From: Phyllobacterium zundukense
GTDB taxonomy: Bacteria > Pseudomonadota > Alphaproteobacteria > Rhizobiales > Rhizobiaceae
Length of the DNA stretch: 64,000 nucleotides
Assembly (NCBI RefSeq): GCF_025452195.1
Contig: NZ_CP104972.1
Span: 248,001 to 312,000 of the forward strand
Direction: 5' to 3'
Positions 18,127 through 27,235 of the stretch are shown here, in pieces (the first letter of the stretch is position 1; every line of letters starts with the position of its first letter). The position numbers and the translations under genes are program-made. A model generated the notes under the pieces. That model was not told where the DNA came from, did no database searches, and saw only the letters and a program-made list of their open reading frames with translations.

Positions 18127-19338
18127 ATGATGCGGCGTTTCGAAGATGCCCGGATCTTGATGTATAGCCACGACACCTTCGGCCTTGGCCATTTGCGGCG
18201 GTGCAGAACGATTGCCCACTCGCTTGTCGAGGACTACCGCGGGCTCAATATCCTGATTATATCCGGCGCAACGATCGCCGGCGCATTCGACTATCGCGCC
18301 CGCGTCGATTTCGTGAAAGTGCCGAGTGTGATCAAGCTTCGCAATGGCGAATACACTTCCCTTGCGCGCCATATCGATCTGCATGAAACGCTGAAGATGC
18401 GCCAGTCGATCATCCGGCATACGGCCGAGACCTTTCAACCCGATATCTTTATTGTCGACAAGGAACCGATGGGGCTGAAAGGCGAAGTGGAGGAAACCCT
18501 CGCCTATCTTAAATCCCGCGGCACGACACTTGTCCTTGGCCTGCGTGAGGTCATGGACGCGCCGCATCTGCTCGAGGCCGAGTGGAAGAACAACAATGTG
18601 ATGCACAAGATCGATCAGTTCTATGACACGGTCTGGGTCTATGGCCCGCCGGATTTCTACGATCCACTCATCGACCTGGATGTGCCAGCGACCCTGCGCG
18701 ACAAGATGAAATTTGTCGGGTTTCTGCAGCGCAGTCTGTCGAACGACAACACCCCGACCCATGTTCCCGAGGGCGATTATATTTTGGTGACCACGGGCGG
18801 CGGCGGCGACGGGGCTGACCTCGTGCACAACGTCATCCACGCCTATCAGCAAGATCCGACCCTCCAGCACAAGGCATTCATCGTGCTCGGTCCCTATATG
18901 CCGGCCAAGCAGCGGGCGAAACTGGTCAAGAAGGGCGGCAAAATTCCCTATATCCAGGTCATCGAGTTCGATAATCGCATGGAAGAATTGATCGCGGGCG
19001 CAAAGGCTGTGGTGGCAATGGGCGGCTATAACACCTACTGCGAGATCCTGTCTTTTGACAAGCCGGCACTGATCGTCCCCCGTGTCCTGCCACGCGAAGA
19101 GCAGCTGATCCGGGCGACGCGCGCCGCCGAACTTGGTCTCATCGAAATGTTGCTGCCAGAGGAAGCCGAGGACCCCTTGCGCTTTGCCGAGGTGCTCAAG
19201 CGCTTGCCTGACCGTCCGCCACCATCGCAAACCGGCAAGGGTGAAGGCATGCGGCTGGAGGGTCTCGTGCATATTTCCGAGATCGTTGGCGACTGGCTGG
19301 ACGAGCGCGAACAGCCATTGCCCGCAGTTGCGGAATAA
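18127..19338 (+). CDS. MurG/GT28-like glycosyltransferase
   Basis: The 403-residue protein has the GT-B pattern of MurG-like transferases: an N-terminal MYSHDTFGLGHLRRCRTIA motif and a C-terminal donor-site region KAVVAMGGYNTYCEILSFDK. It has no signal peptide and presumably acts at the inner face of the membrane. I start at ATG 18127, preceded by AAGGGG at 18113-18118, rather than at 18085. It follows the importer operon after about 90 bases on the same strand. A second MurG-like protein is encoded at 20589. Donor and acceptor are unknown. Confidence 0.8.
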   Translation: MMRRFEDARILMYSHDTFGLGHLRRCRTIAHSLVEDYRGLNILIISGATIAGAFDYRARVDFVKVPSVIKLRNGEYTSLARHIDLHETLKMRQSIIRHTAETFQPDIFIVDKEPMGLKGEVEETLAYLKSRGTTLVLGLREVMDAPHLLEAEWKNNNVMHKIDQFYDTVWVYGPPDFYDPLIDLDVPATLRDKMKFVGFLQRSLSNDNTPTHVPEGDYILVTTGGGGDGADLVHNVIHAYQQDPTLQHKAFIVLGPYMPAKQRAKLVKKGGKIPYIQVIEFDNRMEELIAGAKAVVAMGGYNTYCEILSFDKPALIVPRVLPREEQLIRATRAAELGLIEMLLPEEAEDPLRFAEVLKRLPDRPPPSQTGKGEGMRLEGLVHISEIVGDWLDEREQPLPAVAE

Positions 19339-19347
19339 GAGAATACC

Positions 19348-20592
19348 TTGTCAGTACGCTTGAAGACATTGGTGATTCTGAAGGGCTATCCGCGCCTGTC
19401 GGAAACATTCATCGCGCAGGAACTGCTCGGACTGGAGCGCGCAGGCTTCGACCTGACGCTGATCTCCATGCGCAAGCCGACAGACAAGAAGCGCCATCCG
19501 ATCCACGATGAGATCAAGGCGCGTGTCGTCTATCTGCCCGAATATCTCCACGAAGAACCAATCCGGGTATTCCGCGCCCTTATGGCCGGGCGGAGGAAGC
19601 CCAATTTCCGGCCACTTCTGCAGCGGTTCTGGAAAGACCTGCGTCGCGATATTTCGCGCAACCGCATCCGCCGTCTCGGCCAGGCACTCGTCCTTGCCCA
19701 TGAATGGCCGGACGCAGGCGAATGGCTGCATGCCCATTTTATCCATACGCCGGCTTCCGTCGCACGCTATGCCAGCATCATGACGGATGTGCCTTGGACC
19801 TGTTCGGCCCATGCAAAGGATATATGGACCTCCCCCGACTGGGAACTGATCGAGAAACTCGGTGAGGCGCGCTGGAGCGTCACCTGCACGCGCGCTGGCT
19901 TCGAACACATGCGTGAGCTGACAAACCGAAAGGAACAGGTGCATCTGAGTTATCATGGTCTCGACCTTACCCGCTTTGGATATTTTTCTGGCGTCCGTCC
20001 GAGCCGCGACGGTTCGGACGGCTCGAATCCCGTGCAGATACTGAGCGTCGGTCGTGCCGTGCCGAAAAAGGGCTATGACATCCTTTTGCAAGCACTGGCG
20101 CTTCTGCCTGCTCGTCTACACTGGAGGTTTGTTCATATTGGCGGAGGCGATGAACTGGCGCGCTTAAGGCCCCTTGCCGACAAGCTTGGCATCGCTGATC
20201 GCATCACCTGGAAAGGCGCGCTTGCGCAGGAAGATGTGCTTGGGCACTATCGCAGCGCCGATGTTTTTGCCCTGGCCTGCCGGGTCGCGGCAGATGGAGA
20301 CCGCGACGGCTTACCGAATGTCCTTTTTGAAGCTTCCAGTCAGAACCTCGTCTGCATCTCTACGAATATCTCCGGCATACCCGAGCTCTTGACTGGCGGA
20401 GAGAACGGTTTCGTCGTCCCCCCGGAAGATCCCCGGCTGCTGGCGGTTGCACTTGAACGGGCGATCCGCGAACCTGACCTTCGATACCGCTTGGGCAAGG
20501 CCGCCGAGAAACGGGTCCGCGAACACTTCGACCATAATTCCAGCATCCGCCAATTGACCCGGCTTTTTGAAAGCGAATGGCAAAAACCATGA
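19348..20592 (+). CDS. Glycosyltransferase family 4 (exopolysaccharide type)
   Basis: The 414-residue GT-B retaining transferase starts with a TTG at 19348, ten bases after the previous stop. The N-terminal LVILKGYPRLSETFIAQELL is typical of colanic-acid-type GT4 enzymes. The donor-site region has SVGRAVPKKGYDILLQA and the E-x7-E region GDRDGLPNVLFEASSQNLV. It transfers an activated sugar to a lipid-linked or growing polysaccharide acceptor. It ends with an ATGA overlap with the next gene. Confidence 0.87.
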   Translation: MSVRLKTLVILKGYPRLSETFIAQELLGLERAGFDLTLISMRKPTDKKRHPIHDEIKARVVYLPEYLHEEPIRVFRALMAGRRKPNFRPLLQRFWKDLRRDISRNRIRRLGQALVLAHEWPDAGEWLHAHFIHTPASVARYASIMTDVPWTCSAHAKDIWTSPDWELIEKLGEARWSVTCTRAGFEHMRELTNRKEQVHLSYHGLDLTRFGYFSGVRPSRDGSDGSNPVQILSVGRAVPKKGYDILLQALALLPARLHWRFVHIGGGDELARLRPLADKLGIADRITWKGALAQEDVLGHYRSADVFALACRVAADGDRDGLPNVLFEASSQNLVCISTNISGIPELLTGGENGFVVPPEDPRLLAVALERAIREPDLRYRLGKAAEKRVREHFDHNSSIRQLTRLFESEWQKP

Positions 20593-21719
20593 GCCGACCG
20601 CGCGTTCTTTTTTACGTCCAGCATCTTCTGGGCATAGGTCACCTCGCCCGCGCCAGCCGCGTCGCCTCGGCCCTGGCCGCTGACAATTTCGATGTCACGG
20701 TTGTAACGGGTGGGTCGAAGGTTTCAGGGTTTCCAGGATCGGATGTCAAATCTGTCGCATTGCCTACCGTGCTTGCGGGCAATGCCGGATTTTCAGGTCT
20801 GGCAGATGCGCATGGCAATTCGGTTGACGATCAATTCCTCGCTCGCCGCCGCGATCTCTTGCTCGAAGCGTTTCACCGGATCAACCCGTCTATCGTCATC
20901 ATCGAAGCGTTCCCTTTTGGACGCAGGCAGATGCGGTTCGAACTTTTGCCATTGCTTGATGCCATCGCAGCGATGTCGCCGCGGCCGAAGCTTCTGAGTT
21001 CAGTCCGTGATATCCTGCAAGAGCGCACGAAGCCCGGGCGCGACGAAGAGACGGTCAGCATCATCAGGGCGCATTTCGACCATATCCTGGTTCATGGAGA
21101 CCCGTCATTTGCAACGCTTGCCGATACGTTTCCGCTAGCAAAGGAGATCGCCGACAAGATTATCTATACCGGTCTGGTTGCCGGTCCAGACCCGGCCGAG
21201 CCATCGGAAGTCTTTGATATCGTTGTGTCTGCCGGTGGCGGCGCAGTCGGGTTCGACCTGATCCGGTCAAGTCTGGAAGTGGCAAGGCAATCGGCATTCC
21301 GGGGATCGTGGTGCCTGATCACCGGACCCAATCTGCCGGAACGCGATTTCGCCGCCTTGTTGGCAGATGCACCCGGCAATGTGCGTATCGTCCGATTTCG
21401 CCAGGATTTTCCGTCATTGCTGAAAGGCGCCGAGCTTTCAATTTCGCAGGCGGGATACAACACCGTATGCGATATTCTGCGCGCACAGTGCCGCTCCATC
21501 CTTGTCCCTTTCGCGGCCGGGGGCGAAACGGAACAGAGCGTACGCGCCACACGACTGGAAGCCCTCGGTCTCGCCATCGCCTTGCCAGAAAACAGCCTCA
21601 ACGCGGATATTCTCGGCAATGCCCTTGCGACCGCGCTGGCACAGCCAAGACCATCGTCACATAGGCTCGATCTGAGCGGCGCCACACACACGGCTGCAGT
21701 GTTGCGGAGTTTGCTCTAG
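20589..21719 (+). CDS. Second MurG/GT28-like glycosyltransferase
   Basis: This protein of about 376 residues begins MSRPRVLFYVQHLLGIGHLA, which parallels the HDTFGLGHLRRC motif of the protein encoded at 18127, so the two may be distant paralogues. The C-terminal donor region is GAELSISQAGYNTVCDILRA, and the GGETEQSVRATRLEALGLA segment also matches the MurG-like pattern. I place the start at 20589, where ATGA overlaps the preceding GT4 stop; an ATG at 20577 is possible. The gene ends about 230 bases before the large ABC-like protein gene. Confidence 0.8.
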   Translation: MSRPRVLFYVQHLLGIGHLARASRVASALAADNFDVTVVTGGSKVSGFPGSDVKSVALPTVLAGNAGFSGLADAHGNSVDDQFLARRRDLLLEAFHRINPSIVIIEAFPFGRRQMRFELLPLLDAIAAMSPRPKLLSSVRDILQERTKPGRDEETVSIIRAHFDHILVHGDPSFATLADTFPLAKEIADKIIYTGLVAGPDPAEPSEVFDIVVSAGGGAVGFDLIRSSLEVARQSAFRGSWCLITGPNLPERDFAALLADAPGNVRIVRFRQDFPSLLKGAELSISQAGYNTVCDILRAQCRSILVPFAAGGETEQSVRATRLEALGLAIALPENSLNADILGNALATALAQPRPSSHRLDLSGATHTAAVLRSLL

Positions 21720-21946
21720 TCAAGGCAGTATCGGTCAGCGGCAGCACGCGCGCTGATCCCAAAAGCTTCCTCAAAATTACACACCAACACCTCCAGTTGA
21801 CAGCGCTATGTTCCGTGCCCATGTCATATAGCCTTCACCAAGCTGATGCTGTAGGCTGGGACGATTCAATCATGGAGTTCGTCCATGTACTCTTCAAACG
21901 TTTCAGTATTTGAAATTCCTGCTGAATTCGCAGCCCACGGTCGCCC

Positions 21947-24661
21947 ATGGAAACAAGTCTAACACGCTATATCTGGTCGAACACGCGGCTGCAGCAGATA
22001 TGGATTCTGTTCGTCGTAGCTGTCTCGATGATTCCGTATTTCATGTCTTTCGATCTGCCAAAACAGATCGTCAACGGTCCCATCCAGGGTAACGGGTTCG
22101 AGACACCCGGCGCGACGCGCACCTTCATGCATCTCGAATACGACCTGCCCGCTCTCGGCAAGGTGGTGTTTTTCGACGGTCTTGAGCTCACACGTTTTCA
22201 GACATTGATGGCGTTGAGCCTGGTTTTCCTGTTGCTCGTCATCATCAACGGTTTGTTCAAGCTTTATATCAACACCTACAAGGGCCGCCTCGGCGAGCGC
22301 ATGTTGCGGCGAATTCGCTTCGAGTTGATTGACCGCGTGCTGCGTTTTCCGCCGGCGCAATTCAAGCGGGTAAAATCCGCGGAAATTGCAACGATGATCA
22401 AGGACGAAGTCGAACCTATGGGTGGCTTCACGGGCGACGCTTTCGTTCAGCCGGCATTACTGGGCGGACAAGCTATCACGGCCCTCGTCTTCATCATCAT
22501 GCAGAATTTCTGGCTCGGTATGATTGCCGCAGGCATTGTCGCGGTCCAGGGCGTCGTGATACCCCGCATGCGCAAACGCTTGCTTGAACTTGGACGCCAA
22601 CGTCAGCTCACGGCGCGCGAATTGTCTGGCCGTGTGGGTGAGATTGTCGATGGCATTGGTACCATTCACGGTAACGACACATCGAACTTCGAACGGGCCG
22701 ATATTGCGTCGCGTTTGGGCCTTATTTTCTCGATCCGGTACGATCTTTATCAATGGAAGTTCCTGGTCAAATTCATCAACAATTTTCTCGCACAGGTCAC
22801 CCCGTTTCTATTCTATTCGATCGGCGGATTTCTGGCGTTGCAAGGAAGACTCGATATCGGCCAGCTCGTTGCCGTCATCAATGCCTACAAGGATCTCCCA
22901 GGGCCGTTGAAAGAGCTGATCGATTGGGACCAGGCTCGTCAGGATGTCCAGGTCAAGTACAATCAGGTGGTAGAACAGTTCAACGTCGACATGCTTGTTG
23001 ATCCGAAAATCCAGGCCCTGGCACCCGATCCCGTCAACCGTCTTGAGCATTCGTTGCACGCGGTCAACCTGACGCTTTCCGACGATAGCGGTGCGCCCTT
23101 GCTCAGACATGTTACGCTGGAGATCAAACCGGGCGAGACCGCCGCCATTGTCGGCAACAGCGGCAGCGGCGCCGAAGCCCTTGCCGAGGCCTTTGCCCGC
23201 GTTATTTGGCCCGAGCAGGGCCGGATCACCATTGATGGCAAAGATATCCTCGAACTGCCAGAATCCGTAACCGGCCGCCGCATCGCCTATGCAGCCTCCG
23301 ATACCTACTTCTTCCACGGAACCTTGCGCGATAACCTGCTTTATGGCCTCAAACATGCACCCTTGACCAAGGTCGAGTACGAGGGAGCGAAAGCTGCCAA
23401 GAACAGATGGAACATCAACGAAGCGCGCCGTGCCGGCAATCCCGAACTCGACGTTAACAGCGACTGGGTGGATTATGTCTCCGCGGGCGTGACGGGGCCT
23501 GACGATCTCTTCAAGGTTGTGCGCCCGGTCCTTGATGCGGTTCTGATTTCTCAGGACATTCTCGATATGGCCTTGCGTTCCACTGTCGTCATCGAGACGC
23601 ACGCCGATTTGACCGATCGCATCGTCGAGTTGCGTCAGGCCCTGCGCAAACGATTGAAGAAGGAAGATCTCGACGACCTCGTCGTTCCGTTCAAGCTGGA
23701 CGAATATAACCCTCAGGCCACCGTTGGTGAAAACCTGCTGTTCGGCAGCATGCGGCGGCCGATGATGACCAATCGCAAACTGGCGGCACATCCCTATTTC
23801 CGCTCGGTGTTGCGCGAGAACGACCTTTACATCGATCTTTACAATATGGGTCTGGAGATCGCGGCCAACGCGGTCGAGCTGTTCGAGGATCTGCCACCGG
23901 ATCATCCGTTCTTCCAGCAACTGACCTTCATGACCGCCGATGACATCCCGGCCTATCAGGTGTTGCTGCAAAAACTGCAGGGCCGCGCTATCGACGCGGC
24001 GTCGGCAGACGAACGAACAAGTATAATCCGCCTGAGCTTCTCCTACATCGAGCCGAGGCATCGCTTTGGCCTTCTGAACAGCGAGCTCATGGCCAAGATC
24101 GTCGATGCCCGGGCACGTTTCCACCAGGATATGCCGGACGACCTCAAAGCAGTGATTGAACGCTATGATCCGGAACGTTTTATCGCATCGGCGACGCTTC
24201 TGGACAATGTCCTCTTCGGCCGGATCGGCTTCACCCAGGCCGATGGTTCGGACCGCATCCGTAGCATTTTGCGCGATCTGTTCGATCGTCTCGGTCTGTT
24301 CGAAAGCGTCCTTTCGATTGGCATGGATTTCGATGTCGGATCAGGTGGCAAGCGATTGACCAATGTGCAGCGGCAGAAGCTCAACGTTGCCAGAGCACTG
24401 CTCAAGCGTGCCGATTATGTGATCTTCAATCGTCCCCTGCCGGCACTTGACCAGCGTGTGCAGGACCATATTACACACAACATCATGGAGGACCTGCACG
24501 AAGAGGGCCACGCTCCTGCGATCATCTGGGTTCTGTCAAACACTGCACTTGCCAATCTATTCGATCGCGTGATTGTATTCGACAAGGGAACACTGGTCGA
24601 AGACGGAACGCACGCGACTCTTCTGGAGAAAAACGGTATATTCAAGGAGCTGGTGTCATAA
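21947..24661 (+). CDS. ABC exporter-like membrane protein with degenerate ATPase domain
   Basis: The 904-residue protein has an N-terminal type-1 ABC exporter membrane domain (residues 1-330, segments near 15-40, 80-105, 170-200 and 265-290) and a C-terminal ATPase-like domain from about 365. Every catalytic motif is altered. Walker A is GNSGSGAEAL, with Ala409 in place of Lys. The Q-loop position is Ser451 (AYAASDTYFF). The LSGGQ signature is LTNVQ (804-808). Walker B ends VIFNRP, with Asn828 and Arg829 in place of Asp-Glu. The switch His is Ser864. Only the D-loop ALD remains. About 350 residues separate Q-loop and signature, far more than usual, with repeated NLLYG/NLLFG/NVLFG segments. 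It is probably a pseudo-ATPase. A cyclic-nucleotide-binding protein gene follows. Confidence 0.85.
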   Translation: METSLTRYIWSNTRLQQIWILFVVAVSMIPYFMSFDLPKQIVNGPIQGNGFETPGATRTFMHLEYDLPALGKVVFFDGLELTRFQTLMALSLVFLLLVIINGLFKLYINTYKGRLGERMLRRIRFELIDRVLRFPPAQFKRVKSAEIATMIKDEVEPMGGFTGDAFVQPALLGGQAITALVFIIMQNFWLGMIAAGIVAVQGVVIPRMRKRLLELGRQRQLTARELSGRVGEIVDGIGTIHGNDTSNFERADIASRLGLIFSIRYDLYQWKFLVKFINNFLAQVTPFLFYSIGGFLALQGRLDIGQLVAVINAYKDLPGPLKELIDWDQARQDVQVKYNQVVEQFNVDMLVDPKIQALAPDPVNRLEHSLHAVNLTLSDDSGAPLLRHVTLEIKPGETAAIVGNSGSGAEALAEAFARVIWPEQGRITIDGKDILELPESVTGRRIAYAASDTYFFHGTLRDNLLYGLKHAPLTKVEYEGAKAAKNRWNINEARRAGNPELDVNSDWVDYVSAGVTGPDDLFKVVRPVLDAVLISQDILDMALRSTVVIETHADLTDRIVELRQALRKRLKKEDLDDLVVPFKLDEYNPQATVGENLLFGSMRRPMMTNRKLAAHPYFRSVLRENDLYIDLYNMGLEIAANAVELFEDLPPDHPFFQQLTFMTADDIPAYQVLLQKLQGRAIDAASADERTSIIRLSFSYIEPRHRFGLLNSELMAKIVDARARFHQDMPDDLKAVIERYDPERFIASATLLDNVLFGRIGFTQADGSDRIRSILRDLFDRLGLFESVLSIGMDFDVGSGGKRLTNVQRQKLNVARALLKRADYVIFNRPLPALDQRVQDHITHNIMEDLHEEGHAPAIIWVLSNTALANLFDRVIVFDKGTLVEDGTHATLLEKNGIFKELVS

Positions 24662-24751
24662 GGGGGCAACATGAGATCTTTTGAGAATTCAGCTTTGCGC
24701 CCGTCTGGCTGAAATTATCAAAAAGTTTCTATAAGGGGGTTGTGGCCGTTC

Positions 24752-25216
24752 ATGCTGCTGAAAGATGAAGTTGAAATGTTGCGGCGGGTACCGCTGTTTT
24801 CGGGCGTTGCGCCGGCCAAGCTCAAGCTTCTGGCCTTCACATCCGAGCGTGTCAGCTACAAATGCGGTCAGACCCTGTTTCGCCAGGGTGATCCGGCCGA
24901 TGCAGCCTATGTCATCCTCACTGGCGGGGCTGATATCCTCTCGGACTCGCCAAGCGGCGAGATCAAAGTTGCCGAGATCGAGCACGACTCCATCGTCGGT
25001 GAAATCGCGATCCTCTGTGATGTTTCACGAACTGCAACCGTCCGGGCAAATTCCGCACTCGAGGCCTTGCGCATCAGCAAGGATCATTTTCTCAAGCTCC
25101 TTAGTGATTATCCGGAGATGACCATCGAGATCATGCGTGTTCTAGCCGACCGCCTGAGCCACACGACAACGGAACTTAGCGAAGCGCGCAGCAAACAGAA
25201 GCAGGCAGCGAAGTAA
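24752..25216 (+). CDS. Stand-alone cyclic-nucleotide-binding domain protein
   Basis: The 154-residue protein is a Crp-type beta-barrel with no helix-turn-helix. The barrel runs from VPLFSGVAPAKLKLLAF to a C-terminal helix ending in a Lys/Gln-rich tail. The phosphate-binding cassette VGEIAILCDVSRTATVRA keeps the two ligand-binding residues, Glu84 and Arg93, with PKA-like 9-residue spacing, so cAMP or cGMP binding is expected. I chose ATG 24752; a TTG at 24740 is immediately next to the AGGGGG ribosome site and is less likely. It lies 90 bases after the degenerate ABC protein gene on the same strand, suggesting that it conveys cyclic-nucleotide signals to that protein (inference). Confidence 0.83.
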   Translation: MLLKDEVEMLRRVPLFSGVAPAKLKLLAFTSERVSYKCGQTLFRQGDPADAAYVILTGGADILSDSPSGEIKVAEIEHDSIVGEIAILCDVSRTATVRANSALEALRISKDHFLKLLSDYPEMTIEIMRVLADRLSHTTTELSEARSKQKQAAK

Positions 25217-25253
25217 CGGAAACCGAACCGGCGCTATGGGCCTCGACCTACCT

Positions 25254-27020
25254 TCAATTGGCCGACTGGTTTTCATTCCGCGTAATGGACCCGCTGGTGA
25301 GATCAACCAGGAAGTTACGGGAGGGCAGGTCCGACAGATATCGCCCCATCATGCGGAATATGCGCGCGAACTTGCCCTGAGCGCCCCCAATCTCGAGGGC
25401 AGACGAGCTGGCGTAAATCTCGATCAGCAAACGATAGGCTGCAAGCCGATGCGGCGATATGCAATCCAATGCCAATTCACTGCCCATGCGCAGCCGGTAC
25501 CAATCGCCAAGCAGACTGAGTACCGGGATCAAATCCAGTTGTTCAATCGCTTTTTCCTTGTCGTCATCTGACGTTTTGCTGGCGCGTTCCGCATGAACAA
25601 GCGCAACAGTATCCTCGATGGAAAAGGGCTGCTTACATCGGCTGAGTACATACAAATCTCCGAGATTGAGCTGCGACATCGTCCTCGCCATGTCGTTTGG
25701 CCATTCGCGACGCAAATAGCGATACAAGACCAACTGGTCCACATGTTCCGACAGGAAATCTCCATAGTCAGTGGCATCCAGCATACGACCGGTCCTTTTG
25801 CCTGTGACATTGATCTCAACGCGGTATTGCTGATTGATGGCTGGATCGATCGGCAGATGCCCGATGCTGACCGTTTCAACCTTCAACCCCGTATGGCCGA
25901 GCGTTACCACCTTGAAGGCCGGGGGAAAGGCAGCAAGCGACGGCACGCCGATGTTCACGAGGTAATCTTCCCCATGCTGCACCAGCGCGGTATCATTGAC
26001 ATGAAGATGGCCGCTGAAATGAATTCCGATGCCCGCATCGATGGCCGCGCTCGCCACCGCATTCATCGGTGTCCGTTTCGTGGAGATCGTTTCACCCATC
26101 AGCGACCGTTCGTCCTCCGCTGTGCCATTGAGCATATCCAGTAATGGATAGTGCGAGAATGTCAGCAGCCGCTTGCCATCCCGCCTGGCTCTCTCCGCGA
26201 CATCTTTGGCCCAATGCAACACGAAACGTTTATGCTTGAGCACGGCATTCCAGCCGGCATTGGTGCTGTCGACGAATGCCCCTGCGTCCCCTTTGGCAAA
26301 AACACCATTGCGCGGCTCGAAGACATTGGCATCGATCATCAAAAGCCAGAGACCCGCAATAGGTTCAATCAGATAAGACGAGTCCATTAACCGATACTGG
26401 TTTAGTCCGTCATCCGAGCACACCGAATAGAGCCGCTTGGCTGGATCGTCATGGATTCCGAATGGTGTTTCCCAATGCAAATCCGATGGCCTGCGAAAGA
26501 AGCCAATATCCGGCAATGCCAGCAACCCAGCGGGATAGCCGGAGCAATACATCTTGCTGGTAACCACCATACCGTCTGCATCGTCATCGACGAATTCATC
26601 ATCGCTGGCGACGATTGTATAGGTACCATCCGGATTAAGCAGGCGTTTGGCGTGGTGCTTGCCATGCGGGCCGAAGATATCGTGGTTGCCAGAGGTAGCG
26701 ATAAAGACAAGTCCGTGCTCGCGGTTGTAACGGCCCAGCAATTGCCGCAGCGCTGCAAGCGTCGCAATCTGGCCGTCATCGGAATAGTCGCCCAGCAGAA
26801 CGACATATTTGATGCCGCGGGTGACGACCTCGTCCAGGGCCCCTCGCAGAGCAAAATAGCTTTCGTTGAACACCCGGGTGGAGCGCACCGTGTCGGTCAG
26901 GCGGCGCGCTGTCATTTGGCGCCCGCCGACATCGATGCCGTCGAAATCATAATCCCCATAAAGATCGTGGAAATGAGCATCGGCAATGACAGCAATCGGC
27001 GGAAACATCAAAGAAGACAT
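25254..27020 (-). CDS. Calcineurin-like metallophosphoesterase, large
   Basis: The 588-residue protein carries a dinuclear-metal phosphoesterase core in its first 400 residues: IADAHFHD, VVLLGDYSDDGQ, ATSGNHDIFG, LTFSHYPLLD and IHFSGHLHVND, so all five family motifs are present. The C-terminal 190 residues are helical and unrecognised. No clear signal peptide is seen, so it is probably cytoplasmic. Substrates in this family range from cyclic nucleotides to phospholipid and nucleotide esters. Given the cyclases nearby, cyclic-nucleotide hydrolysis is possible but unproven. It converges with the cyclic-nucleotide-binding protein gene (37 bases between stops). Confidence 0.85.
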   Translation of the reverse strand: MSSLMFPPIAVIADAHFHDLYGDYDFDGIDVGGRQMTARRLTDTVRSTRVFNESYFALRGALDEVVTRGIKYVVLLGDYSDDGQIATLAALRQLLGRYNREHGLVFIATSGNHDIFGPHGKHHAKRLLNPDGTYTIVASDDEFVDDDADGMVVTSKMYCSGYPAGLLALPDIGFFRRPSDLHWETPFGIHDDPAKRLYSVCSDDGLNQYRLMDSSYLIEPIAGLWLLMIDANVFEPRNGVFAKGDAGAFVDSTNAGWNAVLKHKRFVLHWAKDVAERARRDGKRLLTFSHYPLLDMLNGTAEDERSLMGETISTKRTPMNAVASAAIDAGIGIHFSGHLHVNDTALVQHGEDYLVNIGVPSLAAFPPAFKVVTLGHTGLKVETVSIGHLPIDPAINQQYRVEINVTGKRTGRMLDATDYGDFLSEHVDQLVLYRYLRREWPNDMARTMSQLNLGDLYVLSRCKQPFSIEDTVALVHAERASKTSDDDKEKAIEQLDLIPVLSLLGDWYRLRMGSELALDCISPHRLAAYRLLIEIYASSSALEIGGAQGKFARIFRMMGRYLSDLPSRNFLVDLTSGSITRNENQSAN

Positions 27021-27235
27021 GAATCATCCGTTTCGTGGTGAAGAAAGTCGGCAGATTTATACGTTTGTATCAATAATTGTCATAAAGCTTAAAATCCAAA
27101 TCACTATCGCTTACATATGGTGCAACGCAGATTTTTATTGCGCCGCTGATAAATTAATCGAAATCCAAGCCTCGCATAACGATTGCAGTTTGGATACGAT
27201 GCCCTGAAAAAGGGGAATTGGGTGTAAAGAGCATA

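Noticed and set aside
21780..21840. TTGACA near 21797 as a promoter for the degenerate ABC gene.
   Set aside because: No acceptable -10 hexamer lies 16-18 bases downstream.
22808..24124. Minus-strand open frame of 438 codons.
   Set aside because: It lies antisense to the degenerate ABC gene and has no recognisable protein family.
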